DNA of 64,000 nucleotides from positions 107,532 to 171,531 of the forward strand of contig JAHEEK010000005.1 in NCBI GenBank assembly GCA_024640765.1. Reading direction: 5' to 3'. This DNA comes from Nereida sp024640765 (GTDB taxonomy: Bacteria > Pseudomonadota > Alphaproteobacteria > Rhodobacterales > Rhodobacteraceae). Position 1 is the stretch's first letter, and every line of letters starts with the position of its first letter. The position numbers and the translations under genes were made by a program. The notes beneath the pieces are model-generated. The model saw nothing but the letters and a program-made list of their open reading frames with translations. It did not search any database and had not been told where the DNA came from. Shown here piece by piece: positions 8,116 to 14,807 of this stretch.

Positions 8116-9113
8116 AGCGCTTCCAGCGCATCGACCAGCTTTTCAGCACCAAAACGGTAAGGATCAGTGGCTGGCAAACCCATGCGGCTTTCAATGTCAG
8201 CAAGATAAGCTTTGGCTTCGTCTTCGCCCATGTGCTGGGTGTTCACAGACACGCCGATGACTTGACACGCAGGGTTGGCAACGCGGGCCAGTGGCAACGC
8301 CATGTCGCGTAGCTCCTCAAGGCTGGGCTGCTGATACTCGGGTAAACCGCGCATGTGATCGCGTGTTGGTTCATGAGCCAACACAATCGCATCAGGCTGA
8401 CCACCGTGGATCAAGGCCATCGTCACGCCGGAATAAGAAACGTGGAACAAGCTGCCCTGCCCTTCAATGTGATCCCAATGATCTGCATCATTGTCAGGGG
8501 TCAGGTATTCAACAGAGCCGGCCATGAAATCAGCAACCACAGCATCAAGCGGCACGCCACCACCGGTGATCAGAATACCCGTCTGACCTGTGGGGCGGAA
8601 CGTCGACTTCATGCCACGCTTGCGCATTTCCGCATCCATGCACAGACCAGTGTACATCTTGCCCACAGAGCAATCTGTGCCAACAGCCAGACAACGCTTA
8701 CCTGTGCGCTTTTTGCCGTTAGCAATCGGGTAAGCAACAGACGGGATACGTACGTCAAACAACGTGCGGCCATTCACGCGGGCGGCGGCCATCAATTCGT
8801 CTTCGTCACGCAGCAAATTATGCAAGCCAGACGCGATATCATAGCCAAGCTGCAGCGCTTTCACGAGGATCTCTTTCCACGCGTCAGAAATCACGCCGCC
8901 ACGGTTGGCCACACCAATCACGAGCGTTTTCGCACCAGCAGCCAAACCTTCTTCAAGTGTCATGTCAGGCAGACCAACATCCGCACCGCAGCCTTCCATA
9001 CGGAACTGACCAACCGAGTTTTCAGGGCGCCAATCAGCAATGCCGCGCGCCACCTTTGCTGCAAGTTGATCAGGGGCATCGCCGAGGAACAGAAGGTAAG
9101 GTGTCTGAATCAT
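8112..9113 (-). CDS. dgcN: DUF1611 family D-glutamate N-acetyltransferase
   Basis: 333-residue member of the DUF1611 (PF07755) family. It has a Rossmann-like N-terminal half (MIQTPYLLFLGDAP, LVIGVANRGG) and a C-terminal P-loop-type domain with GTDCSVGKM (145-153) and TGQTGILITGGGVPLDAV. In the described DgcN-DgcA pathway this family acetylates D-glutamate. The ATG at 9111-9113 has GGAG 8 nt upstream; much longer upstream extensions lack a Shine-Dalgarno. First gene of the unit dgcN-dgcA-dat, divergent from mcl1 across a 212-bp intergenic region. The acetyl donor and substrate are taken from the family, not seen here. Confidence 0.87.
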   Translation of the reverse strand: MIQTPYLLFLGDAPDQLAAKVARGIADWRPENSVGQFRMEGCGADVGLPDMTLEEGLAAGAKTLVIGVANRGGVISDAWKEILVKALQLGYDIASGLHNLLRDEDELMAAARVNGRTLFDVRIPSVAYPIANGKKRTGKRCLAVGTDCSVGKMYTGLCMDAEMRKRGMKSTFRPTGQTGILITGGGVPLDAVVADFMAGSVEYLTPDNDADHWDHIEGQGSLFHVSYSGVTMALIHGGQPDAIVLAHEPTRDHMRGLPEYQQPSLEELRDMALPLARVANPACQVIGVSVNTQHMGEDEAKAYLADIESRMGLPATDPYRFGAEKLVDALEAL

Positions 9114-9183
9114 TTTAGAAACTCCATTTTCTTCACATATCCACGGTTTGGCGCAATATATTCTCCCTAAATCGACAAATTTC

Positions 9184-9195
9184 CGCATTAATGCG
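9184..9195. promoter_or_regulatory. 12-bp perfect palindrome between dgcN and mcl1
   Basis: CGCATTAATGCG is a perfect palindrome in the middle of the divergent dgcN/mcl1 intergenic region, 70 bp upstream of dgcN and ~130 bp upstream of mcl1. AT-rich promoter-like sequence and the smaller palindromes TTCGAA and GAATTC follow within 30 bp. A dimeric regulator site is plausible; the regulator is unknown. Confidence 0.4.
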
Positions 9196-9325
9196 CAAGA
9201 ATATTCGAAGAATTCCCGAAAATGTGAAAATGCTGCACATGCAAGACAGTCCTTGCGGACGCGCAGGCAACAATGTATCGAATTACGATAAGTATACGCA
9301 ACTTCATTACGCACGAGGCCGACAT

Positions 9326-10285
9326 ATGTCTTTCACCCTGCAACCCAGCCCTGCCGCCCGCCCGAACCGCTGCCAATTGTTTGGACCCGGCTCAAACACC
9401 AAGCTGTTTGAAAAAATGGCGGCTTCTGCAGCAGACGTGATCAACCTTGATCTTGAGGACTCAGTCGCCCCAACGGACAAAGATGTTGCCCGCAAAAACG
9501 TCATCGAAGCGATCAATGACGTGGACTGGAACACAAAGACATTGAGCGTTCGAATTAACTCACTCGATACCCCGTATTGGTACCGCGATGTAGTTGATCT
9601 GCTTGAGCAAGCCGGCGACCGCCTTGATCAAATCATGATCCCTAAAGTTGGCTGCGCGGCTGATATCTACGCAGTTGATGCACTTGTCACAGCAGTGGAG
9701 GCCGCGAAAGGCCGCAGTAAGCGGATCGCATTGGAAGTCATCATCGAAAGTGCGGCAGGCATTGCACATGTCGAAGAAATCGCTGCCGCCTCACCCCGTC
9801 TCGAAGCGATGAGCCTTGGTGCAGCTGATTTTGCGGCAAGCATGGGAATGCAAACAACTGGCATCGGCGGCACCCAAGAAAACTATTACATGTTGCGCGG
9901 CGAAACACAGCATTGGTCAGACCCTTGGCACTGGGCGCAGGCAGCAATTGTTGCGGCATGCCGCACGCACGGCGTTCTGCCCGTGGACGGCCCTTTTGGC
10001 GATTTCAGCGATGACGCGGGCTATGTTGCACAAGCCAAACGCAGCGCAACTTTGGGCATGGTTGGCAAATGGGCCATCCACCCCAAGCAAATCGCATTGG
10101 CCAATCAAGTGTTCACCCCCTCAGACGAGGCAGTCGCAGAAGCAAGCGAAATTCTGGCGGCAATGGCACAAGCCAAAGCCAACGGTGAAGGTGCCACAGT
10201 CTATAAAGGTCGGCTGGTCGATATCGCCTCGATCAAACAAGCCGAAGTCATCGTAAAGCAATCCGAAATGATCAGCGGCGCTTAA
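9326..10285 (+). CDS. mcl1: L-malyl-CoA/beta-methylmalyl-CoA lyase
   Basis: CitE-like lyase, 319 residues, very close to Mcl1 of Rhodobacter sphaeroides as I recall it. It cleaves L-malyl-CoA to acetyl-CoA and glyoxylate and (2R,3S)-beta-methylmalyl-CoA to propionyl-CoA and glyoxylate, as in the ethylmalonyl-CoA pathway. Seen: CQLFGPGSNTKLFEKMAAS at the N-terminus, R77 in SVRINS, E141 in EVIIESAAG and D168 in SLGAADFAASMGMQTTG, the conserved metal and substrate residues, then GGTQENYYMLRG. GAGG lies 8 nt before the ATG. Divergent from dgcN; followed by accA on the same strand after 140 bp. Confidence 0.97.
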   Translation: MSFTLQPSPAARPNRCQLFGPGSNTKLFEKMAASAADVINLDLEDSVAPTDKDVARKNVIEAINDVDWNTKTLSVRINSLDTPYWYRDVVDLLEQAGDRLDQIMIPKVGCAADIYAVDALVTAVEAAKGRSKRIALEVIIESAAGIAHVEEIAAASPRLEAMSLGAADFAASMGMQTTGIGGTQENYYMLRGETQHWSDPWHWAQAAIVAACRTHGVLPVDGPFGDFSDDAGYVAQAKRSATLGMVGKWAIHPKQIALANQVFTPSDEAVAEASEILAAMAQAKANGEGATVYKGRLVDIASIKQAEVIVKQSEMISGA

Positions 10286-10311
10286 GCGCGCCTACGACAT
10301 TGAGAAAACCT

Positions 10312-10339
10312 AAACGGCGGGCCGCGATGACCCCCGTTT
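10312..10339 (+). terminator. Possible terminator after mcl1
   Basis: Stem of AAACGG (10312-10317) with CCGTTT (10334-10339), extended by GGG/CCC past a single bulged base, and a 9-nt loop. The downstream stretch (CTATTGTGCTGTTTTC) is only moderately T-rich, so termination may be partial. Confidence 0.45.
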
Positions 10340-10425
10340 CTATTGTGCTGTTTTCTGATCCGCAGTTGCATCATGCGCGCCTTGACGCCATATAACCAAG
10401 CAACAGGCAGATAAAGCGGTAGACC

Positions 10426-11391
10426 ATGACACATTACCTCGATTTTGAAAAACCCCTCGCCGAGATTGAGGGAAAAGCTGAAGAGCTTCGCGCGATGGCA
10501 CGCGGCAATGAGGAAATGGACATCTCTAAAGAGGCCGCTGCGCTGGATAAAAAAGCAGCAGACATGCTGGTCGATCTTTACAAAAATAACCTGACGCCGT
10601 GGCGCAAATGCCAGATCGCGCGTCACCCAGAGCGGCCTCACTGCAAAGATTACATTGAGGCGTTGTTTACAGAATATACCCCGCTTGCTGGTGACCGCGC
10701 GTTTGGGGAAGACGACGCCGTTATGGGCGGCCTTGCACGTTTCAACGACGCGCCAGTTGTCGTGATCGGCCACGAAAAGGGCTATGACACCAAAACGCGG
10801 CTCGAGCGTAATTTCGGCATGGCGCGCCCTGAAGGCTACCGCAAAGCGGTTCGGTTGATGGATATGGCAGATCGATTCGGCCTGCCTGTTATCACGCTTG
10901 TGGACACCCCCGGCGCCTACCCTGGCAAAGGCGCTGAAGAACGCGGGCAAAGCGAGGCAATCGCGAGATCAACTCAAAAATGCCTTCAGCTACGCGTGCC
11001 GCTGGTATCTGTTGTCATCGGTGAGGGTGGCTCCGGCGGGGCGGTTGCATTTGCCACGGCCAACCGCCTGATCATGCTGGAGCACTCTGTTTATTCGGTC
11101 ATTTCACCCGAGGGCTGCGCATCTATCCTTTGGAAAGACGCGGAAAAAATGCGCGAAGCCGCAGAAGCACTGCGTTTGACCGCGCAAGATCTGACAAAGC
11201 TTGGAATTTGCGACAGCATCATCAAAGAAGCACTTGGTGGTGCCCATCGGAATATTGATGATACGATTGCAGACGTTGGCAAAGGCATCAGCGAGATGCT
11301 GGCAACGCTTGGCAAGATGAGCCCTAATGAGCTGCTCAAAGAGCGCCGTCAGAAGTTCTTGGACTTGGGCAGCAAGGGCCTTGCGGCTTAA
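10426..11391 (+). CDS. accA: Acetyl-CoA carboxylase carboxyltransferase subunit alpha
   Basis: Alpha subunit of the carboxyltransferase that moves CO2 from carboxybiotin to acetyl-CoA, the first step of fatty acid synthesis; 321 residues. Family markers are the N-terminal LDFEKPLAEIEGKAEELRAMA, HPERPHCKDYI, GHEKGYDTKTR, the crotonase-fold segments VDTPGAYPGKGAEERGQSEAIA and GEGGSGGAVA, and EHSVYSVISPEGCASILWKD. No accD or accBC nearby. It faces plsC convergently with 64 bp between. Confidence 0.98.
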   Translation: MTHYLDFEKPLAEIEGKAEELRAMARGNEEMDISKEAAALDKKAADMLVDLYKNNLTPWRKCQIARHPERPHCKDYIEALFTEYTPLAGDRAFGEDDAVMGGLARFNDAPVVVIGHEKGYDTKTRLERNFGMARPEGYRKAVRLMDMADRFGLPVITLVDTPGAYPGKGAEERGQSEAIARSTQKCLQLRVPLVSVVIGEGGSGGAVAFATANRLIMLEHSVYSVISPEGCASILWKDAEKMREAAEALRLTAQDLTKLGICDSIIKEALGGAHRNIDDTIADVGKGISEMLATLGKMSPNELLKERRQKFLDLGSKGLAA

Positions 11392-11455
11392 CTGAGCCAC
11401 CTGTCATAGGCCGCATCTAGCGCCGCGCGGCTTACACCGTAAAACTTAATGTGCA

Positions 11456-12178
11456 TTACTGAGGCCGCTTGAAGCCAGCCTCATCCAAAAGCACGTCTGA
11501 TGCGCCTTCAATATCTGACTGCAGACGCTTGCGGAAATCATCAAGCGGCAGACCTGCAGGTATGACGGGCAAAAACTCAACAACAGCCGCACCCGGTTTG
11601 CGCATAATGCCTGTGCGCGGCCAAAACACGCCAACGTTGGTCGCCACCGGAACACACGGCTGTTGCAATTGATCATAGATCACGGCCGTGCCCACTTTAT
11701 AGGGCTTCTCAACACCCGGTGCGACGCGCGTTCCTTGGGGATAAATAATCAACTGACCGGGGTGTTTCACACCTGCCTGTACGTCAGTCTTCATCTTCTC
11801 AATTGCTTGCATTTTCTTGCCGCGATCAACAGCAATGCAATCCAGCCGCCACGCATAAAGCCCGATAACCGGCGTATAAAGAATTTCCTTTTTCATGATG
11901 AAACGCGCAGAGGGACAAGCTGTAAAGATCATCATAATGTCGAGGAAGGACTGGTGCTTGGCGGCGACAATCACCTCACCAGAAGGGGGTGTGCCGCGCA
12001 CCTCGACTTTCAGACCCACCATCGGACGGGCAAGAAAGAACACGATCCGTGAGAAAGACTTGCACGCAGATAGCGCACCACGGCGATCAAAAATCGCCCA
12101 CGGCATCCAAAGCAAACCAACGATCGGCATGAGAAAATAAATAAGGCCAACAAAAACAAGCGAGCGCAAATACTGCAT
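11456..12178 (-). CDS. plsC: 1-acyl-sn-glycerol-3-phosphate acyltransferase
   Basis: Membrane-bound acyltransferase making phosphatidic acid from lysophosphatidic acid; 240 residues. A membrane helix covers about residues 7-28. The HX4D catalytic box is H75-QSFL-D80, and the EGTR-like block reads YPQGTR (146-151), with Q replacing the usual E, which I recall in related alphaproteobacterial enzymes. Its ATG directly follows the ftsX stop codon with no gap, so it is the third gene of ftsE-ftsX-plsC. Other acyltransferase substrates are possible. Confidence 0.93.
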   Translation of the reverse strand: MQYLRSLVFVGLIYFLMPIVGLLWMPWAIFDRRGALSACKSFSRIVFFLARPMVGLKVEVRGTPPSGEVIVAAKHQSFLDIMMIFTACPSARFIMKKEILYTPVIGLYAWRLDCIAVDRGKKMQAIEKMKTDVQAGVKHPGQLIIYPQGTRVAPGVEKPYKVGTAVIYDQLQQPCVPVATNVGVFWPRTGIMRKPGAAVVEFLPVIPAGLPLDDFRKRLQSDIEGASDVLLDEAGFKRPQ

Positions 12179-13075
12179 TTAGCGAAGTCCTGACAAAGTA
12201 CGAAGAGCCGCCGCGCGTGTTGCGGCAAAGGCCAAAATAGCCCCAAGCGGCGGAATAAGAACGGGCGACAGCCAACCAAGCCCCTCAAAACCGAGACCGG
12301 TCAAAAAGCCGCCTTCGGCCCCGTTCGGAAGTAAGATAATCGCCACGATACCAGCGGCTGTACCTGCCGCAGCGCCAATCAAACCGCGCAGCGTAAAGCG
12401 ACGCACAAACGCCCCGGCAATGAATGTATCGCGGGCACCAACAAGCCGCAGCACACGAATTACCTGAGCGTTCGCAGCCAAAGCCGCATTAGCCGCCAGC
12501 GTAATCATCGCAGCAGTCGTGATCCCAATAAGCCCAAGCGCAATCCACCCCAGCATCCGCAAAGCCCGCGCAGCATCAACCAACGGCGCACGCCAACGGC
12601 TATGATCGTCCAGCACGGCCCCAGGTGCCTCAGCCGCTAAACGCAAGCGCAGACCCGCGGCATCAAGACCTTGTGGACCCTGCACAACATCAACCAAACG
12701 GGGCAGTGGCAACTCTTCGAGAGGCACATCAGGCCCAAACCACGGCGCGAGAAGTGCGCGCTGCTCATCAGGCTCAAGTGCACGCGCCGACGCGACACCT
12801 GCGGTTTGGTCCAGCACTTTCAATACGGCCAACGTTTGCGCCTCAACCTGATCGGCGGGCGCGGATATCCGGATGGTAACGCTGCTGTTCAGCTCAGCTT
12901 CCCAACGGTCCGCCAAGCGCCCTGTTGAAACGGATAAAGCCAAAGCAAACACAGCCAAAAACGCCATTGCACCGGCGGCAAAAACCGTAAGACGTGCAGT
13001 AAACCCAGTGGGCGGCACAACTGTGTCCGAAGCTTTGTTGGGTGCAATCATAAGGCGCAATGTATCCGCTATCAT
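12179..13075 (-). CDS. ftsX: Cell division protein FtsX
   Basis: Permease-like subunit of the FtsEX complex that signals to periplasmic cell-wall hydrolases at the septum; 298 residues. One N-terminal membrane helix (~28-50, VFAAGAMAFLAVFALALSV), a periplasmic ECD with SVTIRISAPADQVEAQ, then three C-terminal helices (LGWIALGLIGITTAAMITLAA; LIGAAAGTAAGIVAIILL; LSPVLIPPLGAILAFAATRA). The cytoplasmic loop RVLRLVGARDTFI is the FtsX family mark. Its ATG overlaps the ftsE stop by 4 nt. Confidence 0.94.
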   Translation of the reverse strand: MIADTLRLMIAPNKASDTVVPPTGFTARLTVFAAGAMAFLAVFALALSVSTGRLADRWEAELNSSVTIRISAPADQVEAQTLAVLKVLDQTAGVASARALEPDEQRALLAPWFGPDVPLEELPLPRLVDVVQGPQGLDAAGLRLRLAAEAPGAVLDDHSRWRAPLVDAARALRMLGWIALGLIGITTAAMITLAANAALAANAQVIRVLRLVGARDTFIAGAFVRRFTLRGLIGAAAGTAAGIVAIILLPNGAEGGFLTGLGFEGLGWLSPVLIPPLGAILAFAATRAAALRTLSGLR

Positions 13076-13743
13076 AGCTCAGCCCCCGCAGATTGAAGGC
13101 GTTTGTTAGATATCCGCAAAATGCGCGTTGAGACTTGCGGTTTCGCGGCACGGATAAGCGCAATATCGTGGGTCGCCACCATGACCGTTTTGCCCATTTT
13201 GTTTAGCTCAACCAATAACTGCAGCACCCGTTGGGACATATCCCAGTCAATATTGCCCGTAGGCTCATCAGCCAAAATCACATCAGGTGACAAAATCACT
13301 GCGCGCGCTAGTGCTGCGCGTTGTCTCTCCCCGCCTGATAGTTCGGGTGGAAATGCGTGCATCCGGTCACTCAGGCCAACCCATGCAAGTAGATCATGCA
13401 GGTCAGAGCCTACAGTCCTCCCCTGCACCATCAACGGAAGGGCCACATTATCTGCGATGCTCAGATGATCCAAAAATTGACAGTCTTGATGCACCACACC
13501 AATGCGCGTGCGCACATCTGCAACCGCATTGCGGTCCATGACCCGTGGGTCTTGACCAAAAAGTGTTACTGCGCCACCCGTTGCTTGCAACTCCGCGTAC
13601 ATCAGCTTTAGCAACGTTGACTTACCAGCACCTGAAGGCCCCGTCAGAAAGTGAAAAGAGCCGGGCGCAACCTGCAAAGTCATGCCCTGCAACAACGGCT
13701 CACCACCGCGGTAGGAGTAGCTTGTATCGCGTAATTCAATCAC
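13072..13743 (-). CDS. ftsE: Cell division ATP-binding protein FtsE
   Basis: ABC ATPase partner of FtsX, 223 residues from a GTG start (13741-13743), giving MIELRDTSYSY, the usual FtsE opening, with GAAGGA 10 nt upstream. An ATG at 13776, also with a fair Shine-Dalgarno, would add 11 residues. Walker A GPSGAGKS (35-42), Q-loop VVHQDCQFLDH, signature LSGGERQ (135-141), Walker B VILADEPTG (155 on) and H-loop ATHD are intact. First gene of the division/phospholipid unit, divergent from the zinc-ribbon gene. Confidence 0.94.
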   Translation of the reverse strand: MIELRDTSYSYRGGEPLLQGMTLQVAPGSFHFLTGPSGAGKSTLLKLMYAELQATGGAVTLFGQDPRVMDRNAVADVRTRIGVVHQDCQFLDHLSIADNVALPLMVQGRTVGSDLHDLLAWVGLSDRMHAFPPELSGGERQRAALARAVILSPDVILADEPTGNIDWDMSQRVLQLLVELNKMGKTVMVATHDIALIRAAKPQVSTRILRISNKRLQSAGAEL

Positions 13744-13918
13744 TGCCTGTTTATCCTTCACGCGTATCCCTCGCATTGCACGCCTTCATGCAGCAACATT
13801 TGCAATGTTTCAATCACAGCGCCTGTGTTTTGATTGTCTGATTGATATTGTTGCTTATTTATGGACAATTAGCGATGAAGGACAGGCAACACGTCTGTTA
13901 AATGGTAAGGTAAGCAAG

Positions 13919-14806
13919 ATGCGGCTGATTTGTCCGAACTGTGATGCGACATATGAGGTTCCCGACGACGTGATCCCTGATGAGGGCCGCGACGTGCAGT
14001 GCTCAAGCTGCAATGTGACGTGGTTTCAGGCGCCGGCCAAAACCGCCGCAAACACAGCACTTGATGACACTCTGACGGCATCAATGGCCGAGACTGTTCT
14101 GGATGACATCGCCAGCGAAAGCGTAGAAGGTCCAACGCCGTGGGTCCGCGGCCAACAAGCCGACGGCGGCCCACGCAGCACCATGACCCCAGAGGTTGAG
14201 AATATTCTGCGCCAAGAAGCCGAGTTTGACAAAAAGCAACGGGCCGCAACCACGTCCCCGCTTGAAACGCAAACCGAACTTGGGCTTGAGGACAGCTCAG
14301 CACAGATCACAACCCGCGAGGGCCAAGAAAGCAGCGCGGTAGATCGTCTGTCACGATTGCGCGGAATTGAGGCCGAGGAAATTGCGGCGGTAACAAATGC
14401 GCCCAAAGCGCCCTCGTCGGCACCGCGCCGTGAATTGCTGCCAGATATTGAGGAAATCAACTCAACGCTCAGCACGAACCAAGCGGCATCTGCGCAGGAC
14501 ACGACACATCAAGAGCGCGCAGATCGCAAGCAGTTCAGGACCGGCTTTTTCGGCATGCTAAGCATCACGGCGGCAGCACTTGCTCTCTATGTCTATGCGC
14601 CCCAAACAAAAGACGCCCTGCCGCAAGTTGCGCAGCCAATAGATGGCTACGTGACCTTTGTGGATAGGGCTCGCGGCAAGCTGGATGAAGGCCTAAGTGC
14701 GTTTTCCCAAACCGCGAACTCTTGGATGGAAAAGGCGACTGTGTCAGTGAACGGGTCGGCTACGCGCGACATACCCGCCTTACCGGCCGAGCCTGACGCA
14801 GGTTAA
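13919..14806 (+). CDS. Zinc-ribbon domain membrane protein
   Basis: 295-residue protein of the MJ0042-type zinc-ribbon group found upstream or downstream of ftsEX in Roseobacters. Cysteines C5-x2-C8 and C28-x2-C31 (MRLICPNCDATYEVPDD...VQCSSCNVTW) form the predicted zinc ribbon. A long acidic, probably disordered linker covers ~35-200. One membrane helix near 207-226 (FFGMLSITAAALALYVYAP) is followed by a short periplasmic tail. AAGG lies 8 nt before the ATG. It ends 1 bp from the convergent TIGR02302 gene. Function unknown; topology suggests a cytosolic ribbon tethered to the membrane. Confidence 0.82.
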   Translation: MRLICPNCDATYEVPDDVIPDEGRDVQCSSCNVTWFQAPAKTAANTALDDTLTASMAETVLDDIASESVEGPTPWVRGQQADGGPRSTMTPEVENILRQEAEFDKKQRAATTSPLETQTELGLEDSSAQITTREGQESSAVDRLSRLRGIEAEEIAAVTNAPKAPSSAPRRELLPDIEEINSTLSTNQAASAQDTTHQERADRKQFRTGFFGMLSITAAALALYVYAPQTKDALPQVAQPIDGYVTFVDRARGKLDEGLSAFSQTANSWMEKATVSVNGSATRDIPALPAEPDAG

Positions 14807-14807
14807 C

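Noticed and set aside
9114..9314. 67-codon upstream extension of dgcN across the divergent promoter
   Set aside because: No Shine-Dalgarno. The family N-terminus is at 9113, which has GGAG at proper spacing.
10327..10395. 22-codon plus-strand ORF between mcl1 and accA
   Set aside because: Starts inside the predicted mcl1 hairpin, no ribosome site, and no resemblance to anything I know.
11392..11455. Hairpin between accA and plsC
   Set aside because: Only GCCGC/GCGGC pairs, with no T-tract on either strand; too weak to call a terminator.
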